5,408 nt of DNA from Candidatus Paceibacter sp. (GTDB lineage Bacteria > Patescibacteriota > Minisyncoccia > Phycocordibacterales > JABAAK01), in assembly GCA_014238775.1 (NCBI GenBank), contig JABAAK010000013.1:1-5408 (forward strand), read 5' to 3'. The notes under the pieces were generated by a model. That model made no database searches. It had not been told where the DNA came from and worked only from the letters and a program-made list of their open reading frames with translations. This document shows, piece after piece, positions 1 through 4,776 of the stretch (its first letter is position 1; every line of letters starts with the position of its first letter). The translations under genes were made by a program, and so were the position numbers.

Positions 1-180
1 AAGTTTTTTTGTTGTCATTACTGGAAAACCTTTTTTTAAATCAAATCTCATTTGCTTTGCAAACAGTGCTTTTGTTGATGAATTTCTGCCAACTCTTTTT
101 GTACCATTTTTAACAACCTCTGAAAGAATTTGTAAATATTGATATTCTTGATGTTTTGTGTGTTTGTAAAAAAAAACCAT
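1..180 (-). CDS. thyA: Thymidylate synthase ThyA, N-terminal 60 residues (partial, runs off left edge)
   Basis: This is the start of a folate-dependent thymidylate synthase, which methylates dUMP to dTMP using methylene-tetrahydrofolate in the cytoplasm. It is open to base 1, giving 60 codons of a family usually about 260-300 aa. Recognition rests on the N-terminal helix (residues 12-24), the NGTKR segment (25-29) and QMRFDLKKGFP followed by TTKKL (43-60), which is the classic ThyA N-terminal block. Arg32 aligns with the phosphate-binding Arg21 of E. coli ThyA. The surrounding loop, normally DRTGTGT, reads GRNSST and appears one residue shorter, so this is a divergent variant. The catalytic Cys lies outside the window. 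The start is ATG at 180, because the in-frame TAG of the upstream LOG gene lies two codons earlier. There is no Shine-Dalgarno, so translation is probably coupled to the LOG gene. Dihydrofolate reductase is a common downstream neighbour but cannot be seen here. Confidence 0.93.
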   Translation of the reverse strand, partial: MVFFYKHTKHQEYQYLQILSEVVKNGTKRVGRNSSTKALFAKQMRFDLKKGFPVMTTKKL

Positions 181-183
181 AAA

Positions 184-897
184 CTAAGCGTTAATATTTT
201 TTGTTATATTTTTATTAAAAGAGTCTTTATTAAAATTTTTTTCAATATGATAAAACACTTCATCTGGATCATTTAAAACAACAAATAAATTTAAAACATT
301 TTTTCCGACTACATTATATTTTTCTTCTAATTGATTTTTTATAAAATCAACTAAAGGCATCCAAAAATTTTTTCCATACAAAATTATTATTGGTTTTGAA
401 ATTTTTCCTGTATTTGTGATTGTTAAAAGCATAAAAAGTTCATCCAATGTGCCAAATCCCCCAGGCATAAAAACAAAAATCTCAGAATAAACACGAAGTA
501 AATACTTTCTTGTTCTAAAGCTGTCTACTTCAAAAGTATCTTCAAAAAATTTATTTTTATTTTGTTCTGACGGTATTGGTATGGTTATAGAAACAGAGTG
601 TCCTGTACCCGTCTTTTTTTCACTCTCAAATGCCCCTTCGTTTGCATTTTTCATTATTCCTGGTCCTCCACCAGTCAAAACAGTAAAATCCCTAGACGAA
701 AGGCCGGCACCTATTGCTTTTGCGTCTTCATAAAAATCAATTGACGATTTTGTAAACACTGGAATATTTTCACTGTGTGCACCAAGTATTACAACATACT
801 TATTAAATTTTCTTAAAACCAAAAAACCAAAAAAAGTTTCAAAAAAAACTTTTGAAGATTGTTTTAAAATTTGTAGTATTGAAATTTTTTTCATCAT
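184..897 (-). CDS. LOG-family (TIGR00730, long form) nucleoside-5'-monophosphate phosphoribohydrolase-like protein
   Basis: This 237-aa cytoplasmic Rossmann-fold protein belongs to the LOG / 'lysine decarboxylase-like' family. Characterised members hydrolyse the N-glycosidic bond of nucleotide monophosphates (cytokinin activation, PpnN-type nucleosidase); none is a true lysine decarboxylase. Visible signatures are GGGPGIM at 76-82, the FRTRK segment at 127-131 and PGGFGTLDE at 145-153, whose Glu153 together with Arg128 or Arg130 supplies the expected catalytic pair. The LDELF...TNTGKI...W pattern resembles the long-form subgroup. Residues 1-32 form a helical extension before the first beta strand. 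The first strand ends GAHS (39-42) where the family usually has GSAR or GSSR, so that Arg is missing. Two tandem ATGs (895-897, 892-894) are possible starts and the upstream one is used here. The gene begins 5 bases after the small membrane-protein gene and ends 3 bases before thyA. That placement suggests a nucleotide-metabolism role, but the substrate is unknown. Confidence 0.9.
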   Translation of the reverse strand: MMKKISILQILKQSSKVFFETFFGFLVLRKFNKYVVILGAHSENIPVFTKSSIDFYEDAKAIGAGLSSRDFTVLTGGGPGIMKNANEGAFESEKKTGTGHSVSITIPIPSEQNKNKFFEDTFEVDSFRTRKYLLRVYSEIFVFMPGGFGTLDELFMLLTITNTGKISKPIIILYGKNFWMPLVDFIKNQLEEKYNVVGKNVLNLFVVLNDPDEVFYHIEKNFNKDSFNKNITKNINA

Positions 898-902
898 TAT
901 TA

Positions 903-1211
903 TTATATACAGGATTTTGCCAGGCTATATCCTGCATTTTCTGCTTCCTTTTTATTTTTAAAACTTATTTTATTTTTTTTGCTTATATTATTATGTCCAT
1001 TACAGAATATTGGATAAAACCTTATTCCAGATTTTGATGCAAAAACAATGTCGGATTTGTTTAAAATAGTGTTGTCTATATTTATATCGCTTATTATTAT
1101 TTGATTATTGTTTTTTGGCACATATACACTTTGTCTACCTATGAAAAATCCACAAACAGAGGCTGTAAAAATTGCACATATTGAATATATAATTAAGTTG
1201 CTTTCAGACAT
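903..1211 (-). CDS. Small one-TM protein with C-terminal two-Cys domain resembling Ada-metal-binding/'sunset'-type modules
   Basis: This 102-aa protein has one N-terminal transmembrane segment (about residues 5-25), a polar Asn/Ile-rich linker (about 33-54) and a compact C-terminal domain (about 55-102). The domain runs FASKSG (57-62), Tyr66-Pro67, Cys70-Asn-Gly, a Lys-rich stretch ending ISF (82-84), AENAGY (90-95) and AKSC (98-101). That order recalls the small membrane-anchored module common in Parcubacteria (consensus from memory: SKNG..YY.PWC.GA..I...N...F....EA..AGY.PA..C), loosely related to Ada-type zinc-binding or 'sunset' domains. Only Cys70 and Cys101 are available as thiols, and the usual W before the first Cys is Phe69. 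The function is unknown; topology suggests an anchored domain outside the membrane. The chosen start is MSES at 1211. The frame stays open to an ATG at 1343, but those 44 extra codons lie antisense to the conserved bL27 gene. It heads the minus-strand operon continuing into the LOG gene 5 bases downstream. Confidence 0.75.
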   Translation of the reverse strand: MSESNLIIYSICAIFTASVCGFFIGRQSVYVPKNNNQIIISDINIDNTILNKSDIVFASKSGIRFYPIFCNGHNNISKKNKISFKNKKEAENAGYSLAKSCI

Positions 1212-1226
1212 TATATTATATATACT
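1198..1226 (+). promoter_or_regulatory. Putative promoter for rpmA, nearly leaderless
   Basis: A -35-like TTGCTT (1198-1203) is followed after exactly 17 bases by TATACT (1221-1226), which matches the -10 consensus at five of six positions. A standard 7-8 base spacing puts the transcript start at 1233-1234, on or next to the A of the bL27 ATG, so the mRNA would be essentially leaderless. The -35 half lies inside the 5' end of the divergent small-protein gene. The position is seen directly; the activity is inferred. Confidence 0.5.
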
Positions 1227-1229
1227 ATA
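1224..1229 (-). promoter_or_regulatory. Weak -10 candidate for the minus-strand small protein/LOG/thyA operon
   Basis: On the minus strand TATAGT (1229 to 1224) matches the -10 consensus at five of six positions. It would start transcription near 1217, leaving about a 6-base leader before the ATG at 1211. No convincing -35 lies at 16-18 bases upstream. A perfect TATAAT also occurs at 1220-1215, but it is too close to the ATG to serve unless transcription starts inside the gene. This element overlaps the -10 of rpmA on the other strand, so the two promoters probably exclude each other. The whole region is AT-rich, so chance matches are likely. Confidence 0.3.
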
Positions 1230-1233
1230 AAAT

Positions 1234-1506
1234 ATGGCACATAGGAAAGCCGGAGGTTCGGCAAAAAACCTTAGAGATTCAAATCCTAAATATTTAGGTA
1301 TTAAAAAGACTTGTGGTTCACCTATTTCTTGCGGGCAAATCATTATTAAACAACGAGGTACAAAATATATTCCAGGACGAAATGTCGGGGTTGGAAAGGA
1401 TCATACTCTGTTTGCAAAAAAAGATGGCGTGGTTGCTTTTGCAAAAAAAAGAGCATTAAAATTTACAGGTCATTTTTGTGTAAAATCCATAGTGAATGTT
1501 GAGTAA
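1234..1506 (+). CDS. rpmA: 50S ribosomal protein bL27
   Basis: bL27 sits at the peptidyl-transferase centre, where its flexible N-terminus reaches toward the P-site tRNA. This copy is 90 aa, within the usual 85-95. The N-terminus MAHRKAGGS...RDSNPKYLG (1-22) is the family hallmark and lacks the cleavable extension of Firmicutes. The barrel follows with RGTKYIPG (41-48) and [12 protein letters not shown] (50-61), then GVVAF (65-69), all canonical. Unusual are Cys27 and Cys33 in the [10 protein letters not shown] stretch, where homologues generally carry an FGG.K.K.G-like sequence, plus Cys82 in a less conserved tail. The ATG at 1234 is fixed by the conserved MAH start, only 22 bases from the divergent gene and without a Shine-Dalgarno. 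It overlaps the next gene by 11 bases, so the two are co-transcribed. The usual genomic partner bL21 (rplU) is not adjacent in this window. Confidence 0.97.
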   Translation: MAHRKAGGSAKNLRDSNPKYLGIKKTCGSPISCGQIIIKQRGTKYIPGRNVGVGKDHTLFAKKDGVVAFAKKRALKFTGHFCVKSIVNVE

Positions 1507-2008
1507 AAAATTACACCCGTTAGTAGAAAAAATTTCAAATTTTTTAAAACTAAAAAACATAGAGCACCGTTTAGAAATCCACGAAGAAGAAGCAAAAACA
1601 AGTGAAGATGCATGTAGAATAAGAGGTGATTGTTCTTTGTCTGAGGGTGTAAAGGCTTTAATATTAAGATGCAAAAAAACAAAGAAAGGTGACAAATTTT
1701 TTGTACAAGTTTGTGTCTCTGGTGACAAAAGGTTTAATATCAAAAAATTAAAAGAAATATTAAAAGTGTCTGATATAAGATTTGCTTCCGAATCAGAACT
1801 TATAGAAATTACAGATGGAGTTCTTCCCGGAGGTGTTCCACCTGTATCAAGTGTTTTTTTTAACATACCTCTTTATGCTGATGAAAAAATTTTTTTAAAT
1901 AACCGAGTTGTTTTTAATTGTGGAGACAGAAAAGCAAGTATATATATGAGCTCACCTGATTATAAAAAAGTTTTTATACCACAAACAGTTGATATAACAG
2001 GTGAATAA
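1496..2008 (+). CDS. YbaK/ProX-family aminoacyl-tRNA deacylase (trans-editing) domain protein
   Basis: This is a stand-alone 170-aa YbaK/ProX editing domain (PF04073-like). The family hydrolyses mischarged aminoacyl-tRNA, for example Ala-tRNAPro or Cys-tRNAPro, in the cytoplasm. Features seen are [10 protein letters not shown] (35-44), SEGVKALIL (49-57) with Lys53 at the position of the conserved functional Lys, [11 protein letters not shown] (76-86), [13 protein letters not shown] (95-109), the GGVPP substrate-pocket loop (111-115), [10 protein letters not shown] (140-149) and a C-terminal VDITG (165-169). Length fits the family. The substrate cannot be decided from the sequence; YbaK-type (Cys-tRNAPro), ProXp-ala and others share these motifs. 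The ATG at 1496 lies inside the last four codons of rpmA in another frame, so translational coupling is likely. No Shine-Dalgarno is visible. A cysS gene lies about 2.8 kb away, but proximity here does not prove a functional link. The stop codon is 3 bases from the stop of the convergent aldolase gene. Confidence 0.9.
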   Translation: MLSKKLHPLVEKISNFLKLKNIEHRLEIHEEEAKTSEDACRIRGDCSLSEGVKALILRCKKTKKGDKFFVQVCVSGDKRFNIKKLKEILKVSDIRFASESELIEITDGVLPGGVPPVSSVFFNIPLYADEKIFLNNRVVFNCGDRKASIYMSSPDYKKVFIPQTVDITGE

Positions 2009-2011
2009 TCT

Positions 2012-2995
2012 TTATTGACCCAAAGCTTTGGATGCTTTTTCAGTATCAGCAAAAAAGATTTCTTGTACTTTTGCTTCATTTGTTTGATTTTTAGACCACA
2101 CTACCATTGCATTACTTTGTATTGCTCTGCTGTATGAAAAAGAAATAGGAGTTGTAAAATCAATTTCTTTGGCTTTTTTTACAGTACTAGCCAAATAAGA
2201 AAAAGATTGCGACGGCGACAATCCACCTGACAAAAATACTATTCCCCCAATTTCTTTTGGTACAAAATTTTCAAAAATATCAATTGTTTCATTTGCAACA
2301 CTCTCTGCATCATCGTATATAAGTTCTGATCCAGAAACTACAAATGACGTTTTTAATATTAAGGAATCAAGTTGTACTTGCTCTGATTCAAGTTTTTTAA
2401 ACAGTGCTTTAAATACTTTACAAAACACTTTTTTTGTTTCTGAAATACTATGATTACCGTCTCTCAATATTTCTGGCTCTATGATTGGTACAAGTCCGGA
2501 TTCTTGTGAAATTTTTGCATATTTTACTAAATCGGACGTATTTTTATCTATTATTTCATCTGTAGGGAAAACACCTTCCTCAACAGAAAAAACATTTCTC
2601 CATTTAGTAAATTGTGCACCCATTTCATAATAACAATCGCACCTCTCTTTTAATCCATCAAGTCCTTTTGTATATAATTCAATATTATTTTTAGAAAATT
2701 TTTCAGTACTCTCATCTACTTTCACACCAGCAACCATATTATTTTCTTTAAGGAAATCTGCTACTTTTTTTGTATCAACCAATTGTTGATCTAATGTATC
2801 TTTGTATAAAATAACACCACTTATGTGTTTATTTAAATTGTTTGTTTCAAAAAGAATATTTCTGTACTCAGATATATTTTTTTGATTTGCTTCTACACCT
2901 AGTACCTTAAATCTTTTGCTAATTGTTTTGGTACTTTCATCTGCTGCAAGTATTCCCTTCCCTGTTTGAAAAATTTTTTGGATTGTCTTATTCAT
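2012..2995 (-). CDS. fba: Fructose-bisphosphate aldolase, class I (eukaryote-type glycolytic family)
   Basis: This 327-aa enzyme cleaves fructose-1,6-bisphosphate to dihydroxyacetone phosphate and glyceraldehyde-3-phosphate through a Schiff base, without metal (PF00274 family). Active-site residues known from rabbit muscle aldolase are all present: Asp19 in GILAADES (14-21; rabbit Asp33), Lys131 and Arg133 in KWR (Lys146, Arg148), Glu173 and Glu175 in PIIEPEI (170-176; Glu187, Glu189), Schiff-base Lys215 in LILKTS (212-217; Lys229), Ser256 in FLSGG (254-258; Ser271) and Arg290 in FSYSRA (286-291; Arg303). The protein ends ASKALGQ and lacks the mobile C-terminal tail with Tyr363 of the 363-aa vertebrate enzyme, as is usual for bacterial members. 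The start ATG overlaps the rplI stop as ATGA, a classic coupling arrangement. It is the last gene of the S41-rplI-fba operon and would supply glycolysis in an organism likely to ferment. Confidence 0.96.
   Translation of the reverse strand: MNKTIQKIFQTGKGILAADESTKTISKRFKVLGVEANQKNISEYRNILFETNNLNKHISGVILYKDTLDQQLVDTKKVADFLKENNMVAGVKVDESTEKFSKNNIELYTKGLDGLKERCDCYYEMGAQFTKWRNVFSVEEGVFPTDEIIDKNTSDLVKYAKISQESGLVPIIEPEILRDGNHSISETKKVFCKVFKALFKKLESEQVQLDSLILKTSFVVSGSELIYDDAESVANETIDIFENFVPKEIGGIVFLSGGLSPSQSFSYLASTVKKAKEIDFTTPISFSYSRAIQSNAMVVWSKNQTNEAKVQEIFFADTEKASKALGQ
2020..2031 (+). terminator. Possible weak hairpin at the convergent ybaK-type/fba 3' ends
   Basis: CCAAAGCTTTGG is a 12-bp perfect palindrome beginning 12 bases after the deacylase stop codon. 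On the plus strand it is followed at 2035-2039 by CTTTTT-like sequence. As RNA only a 4-bp stem with an AGCU loop forms, which is weak for an intrinsic terminator. It also encodes Lys-Ala-Leu near the aldolase C-terminus on the other strand. Kept as a low-confidence call because no other terminator candidate exists for the plus-strand operon. Confidence 0.2.
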
Positions 2996-3432
2996 ATTTC
3001 TTTTTTAATTATTAATAATACTTTTTTTGAAAATTCCATGCTTTTAAATATTATATCAAATTCACCAATACTTTTTATTTCTTTCTCAATGTAAATAAAA
3101 CTTGAATCTATGTCTATTCCCAACAAAGACACAGCTTCTGCTATTTGTTTTTGCTTTATAGAATGAAACAACTTGTTGTTTTCATTTACTTTTTCTGTAA
3201 TGGTTATTTGTTTTGGAATTTTTAAGAAAAGTTCTCTTATATATTTTTTATCTTTTATTTTATCCTCTTTTGTTTTTTTGTTTTTATTTTGTATGACTCC
3301 TAATTTAGAATCAGTAATCTCTGTCGCAAAACCGCCTGGTATAAGATTATTGTATGCAAACCCAGGTTTTACTTCTATTACCTCATCTTTTTTTCCTAAA
3401 TTTTTAACATTTTGTTTGAGAATCACTTTCAT
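2992..3432 (-). CDS. rplI: 50S ribosomal protein bL9
   Basis: bL9 is an elongated two-domain protein on the large subunit near the L1 stalk base that helps keep reading frame and ribosome spacing. This copy is 146 aa, close to the typical 148-150. The N-terminal domain is clear: MKVILKQNVKNLGKKDEVIEVKPG (1-24, one run in the protein with hallmark VIEVKPG) followed by NNLIPGGFAT (28-37). A Lys-rich connecting helix covers about 45-75, and the C-terminal domain has KLFHSIKQKQIAEAV (87-101) and a late IK..GEFDI stretch. The signature segment normally reading GYARN(F/Y)LIP is GFAYNNLIP here, so the rRNA-contacting Arg is Tyr27 and the aromatic is Asn29. The ATG at 3432 is supported by the conserved MKVIL start. 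It follows the S41 gene after one codon in the same frame and overlaps fba by 4 bases. The common rpsF-ssb-rpsR neighbours are absent. Presence of bL9 excludes those CPR lineages reported to have lost it. Confidence 0.95.
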   Translation of the reverse strand: MKVILKQNVKNLGKKDEVIEVKPGFAYNNLIPGGFATEITDSKLGVIQNKNKKTKEDKIKDKKYIRELFLKIPKQITITEKVNENNKLFHSIKQKQIAEAVSLLGIDIDSSFIYIEKEIKSIGEFDIIFKSMEFSKKVLLIIKKEI

Positions 3433-3435
3433 AGA

Positions 3436-4737
3436 TTATTCATTTATTTTTTTAATTGTAAAATTAAGCAATTCATCCCCAACATCATCAAAATGAAAAA
3501 GTTCATTATCATACTCAGGATTGTCGTATTTTATATCAACCTCTATACCTTTGTCTGAAATTGAAGATTTGTCGGGAAGCAACCAGTGTGCTGTGGTTAG
3601 TTTCAATGTTGATTTTTTTGCAATTGGTATTAATTCTTGTATAGAACCCTTTCCAAAAGTGTTTGACCCAATCAAAACAGCAGAAGAATGATATTTCAAA
3701 GCTCCTGCCAAAATTTCAGATGCAGAAGCACTACCATTGTTTACAATAATATAAATTTTTGGATTTATTTCTTTCGTCTTTCTGTTTCTGGATTTTTTGG
3801 TCGAATAAGTAACAAGTGATCCATCTCCGTTGTATTGATAAAGTATTGGTGTACCCTTCTCCACAAAAAAACTTGATATGTAAACAGCAACGTCTAGTAT
3901 TCCACCAGGATTGTTTCTAAGATCTATAATTAATTTGTCCGTTTCTGAAGTATTAAATTTTTTCATTGCAGCATTAAAAAGTCTTGGTGTTTTTTCATTG
4001 AATGTGCTTATTATAATTACAAAAACCCCATCTACAATCTTATATTCTACGTTAGGTGTTTCAATAACACCTCTTTCCACTGGAATCTCAATAATTCCTT
4101 TTTCTCCTTTCCTTAAGATACTCAAAACAACAGTAGTTGATACCTCACCTCTTATTAATTTAGAGGCCTCATAAATTGATAAATCTTTTGTATCTTTCCC
4201 GTCTATTTTTATAATTACATCTCTGCTTTTTATTCCAGCTCTGTGCGCTGGGGTATTTTTTATTGGACTAATAACAGTTAAAACACCATTTCTGTTTCCG
4301 ATATACACTCCAATACCCTCTATATCCCCAGTAATAATTTCTTTATTAAACTCAACAGATTCAACTGGTGGAAAAAAAACTGTATACGGGTCATCTATAG
4401 AGTGTGTCAATCCTTTTATGGAATGCCACAAAACTTCTTCTCTTGATGGTATTTTTTCTATAGATCCATCAATTTTTTTATCCACCAACCTTGGTTTTGG
4501 TACATATTCTTTTTCAATAGTTCTCCAAACTTGAAAAAATTCATTTAGCTCTATGTCTCCAAAGTCATCTGGTACACTATCTCTTATTATCGGTACATAT
4601 CTTTCAATCTTTTCTTTTTGTGAATAAAGCTGGTTTGTATCATTGTTTTCTTTGTTTTGATTTCCTACAAATATACCTGTAAAAAAGGAAGCCGACATTA
4701 AAAAAATTACTATAGTAGAAAGTTTATTTTTATGCAT
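3436..4737 (-). CDS. ctpA: S41-family C-terminal processing peptidase with PDZ domain (CtpA/Prc-like), membrane anchored
   Basis: This 433-aa serine protease of the CtpA/CtpB/Prc type acts outside the cytoplasmic membrane on C-termini of envelope or secreted proteins. Domains in order: N-terminal signal anchor (about 6-25, with no Cys lipobox); helical N-domain (about 60-125) ending DDPYTVFFPP (115-124); PDZ domain (about 133-222) with GDIEGIGVYIG (137-147), SPIKNTPAHRAGIKSRDVI (157-175, all in frame) and the IRG motif (195-197); then the protease core with LIIDLRNNPGG (269-279). The catalytic Ser338 lies in GSASASEI (335-342), Lys363 in TFGKGSIQ (360-367) and Gln367 four residues later; the 25-residue Ser-Lys spacing equals that in B. 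subtilis CtpB and E. coli Prc. The late GIEVD (397-401) is also typical. All catalytic residues are intact. The start at 4737 is set by the signal anchor and promoter geometry; the mRNA is predicted leaderless. It is the first gene of the S41-rplI-fba operon. Confidence 0.95.
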   Translation of the reverse strand: MHKNKLSTIVIFLMSASFFTGIFVGNQNKENNDTNQLYSQKEKIERYVPIIRDSVPDDFGDIELNEFFQVWRTIEKEYVPKPRLVDKKIDGSIEKIPSREEVLWHSIKGLTHSIDDPYTVFFPPVESVEFNKEIITGDIEGIGVYIGNRNGVLTVISPIKNTPAHRAGIKSRDVIIKIDGKDTKDLSIYEASKLIRGEVSTTVVLSILRKGEKGIIEIPVERGVIETPNVEYKIVDGVFVIIISTFNEKTPRLFNAAMKKFNTSETDKLIIDLRNNPGGILDVAVYISSFFVEKGTPILYQYNGDGSLVTYSTKKSRNRKTKEINPKIYIIVNNGSASASEILAGALKYHSSAVLIGSNTFGKGSIQELIPIAKKSTLKLTTAHWLLPDKSSISDKGIEVDIKYDNPEYDNELFHFDDVGDELLNFTIKKINE

Positions 4738-4743
4738 AATTAA

Positions 4744-4752
4744 ATTATAACA
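4744..4752 (-). promoter_or_regulatory. Extended -10 promoter for the ctpA-rplI-fba operon, predicted leaderless
   Basis: Read on the minus strand from 4752 to 4744 this is TGTTATAAT, again a perfect extended -10. The same counting places +1 at 4737, which is the A of the ctpA start codon, so the transcript would be leaderless. A -35-like TTTATA (4772 to 4767, four of six) sits 17 bases upstream and overlaps the predicted cysS start site. Confidence 0.65.
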
Positions 4753-4761
4753 TGTTATAAT
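4753..4761 (+). promoter_or_regulatory. Extended -10 promoter for cysS
   Basis: TGTTATAAT matches the extended -10 consensus TGnTATAAT exactly. Counting the last T as -7 puts +1 at A4768, which leaves a 9-base leader before the cysS ATG at 4777. The -35 position 17 bases upstream (4733-4738, TGCATA) matches poorly, consistent with an extended -10 promoter that does not need one. Confidence 0.65.
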
Positions 4762-4776
4762 TTAATTATAAAAAGT

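Larger units (their letters stand above)
4736..4769. promoter_or_regulatory. Perfect 34-bp palindrome forming a symmetric divergent promoter
   Basis: Bases 4736-4752 are the exact reverse complement of 4753-4769, giving 17-base arms with no mismatch and no spacer, centred on CA|TG. The palindrome covers all but seven bases of the ctpA/cysS gap and includes the first two bases of the ctpA ATG. Each arm carries a mirror copy of TGTTATAAT. It could act as a twin promoter, an operator for a dimeric regulator, or both. It is unlikely to be a terminator because both flanking genes are transcribed away from it. Confidence 0.85.

Noticed and set aside
852..1037. 61-aa plus-strand open frame
   Set aside because: Shadow of the LOG and small-protein genes; hydrophobic composition comes from reading AT-rich coding DNA in reverse.
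1249..1258. GGAGG-like sequence on the plus strand near the rpmA start
   Set aside because: It is inside rpmA, encoding the conserved Ala-Gly-Gly, downstream of the start codon, and precedes no plausible internal start.
1212..1343. N-terminal extension of the small TM-protein frame by 44 residues to an ATG at 1343
   Set aside because: It lies wholly antisense to the conserved 5' part of rpmA, has no family features, and would place the TM helix internally. MSES at 1211 gives a normal signal anchor.
1456..1866. Two overlapping minus-strand open frames (136 and 70 aa)
   Set aside because: Antisense to the YbaK/ProX-type gene, with no recognisable motif.
2992..2994. UGA recoded as Gly (Gracilibacteria/SR1 code)
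   Set aside because: bL9 reaches its normal length exactly at this UGA, and the codon overlaps the aldolase ATG as ATGA. No conserved Gly in any gene of the window is encoded by UGA.
3173..3496. 107-aa plus-strand open frame with Phe/Leu-rich stretches
   Set aside because: Antisense to rplI and the end of the S41 gene; the apparent membrane segments reflect reversed Lys-rich codons.
3911..4174. 87-aa plus-strand open frame
   Set aside because: Antisense to the S41 protease core; no independent support.
4736..4769. Palindrome as an intrinsic terminator or insertion-sequence end
   Set aside because: Both flanking genes are transcribed away from it, it has no U-tract relationship to an incoming gene, and there is no transposase, target duplication or second copy in the window.
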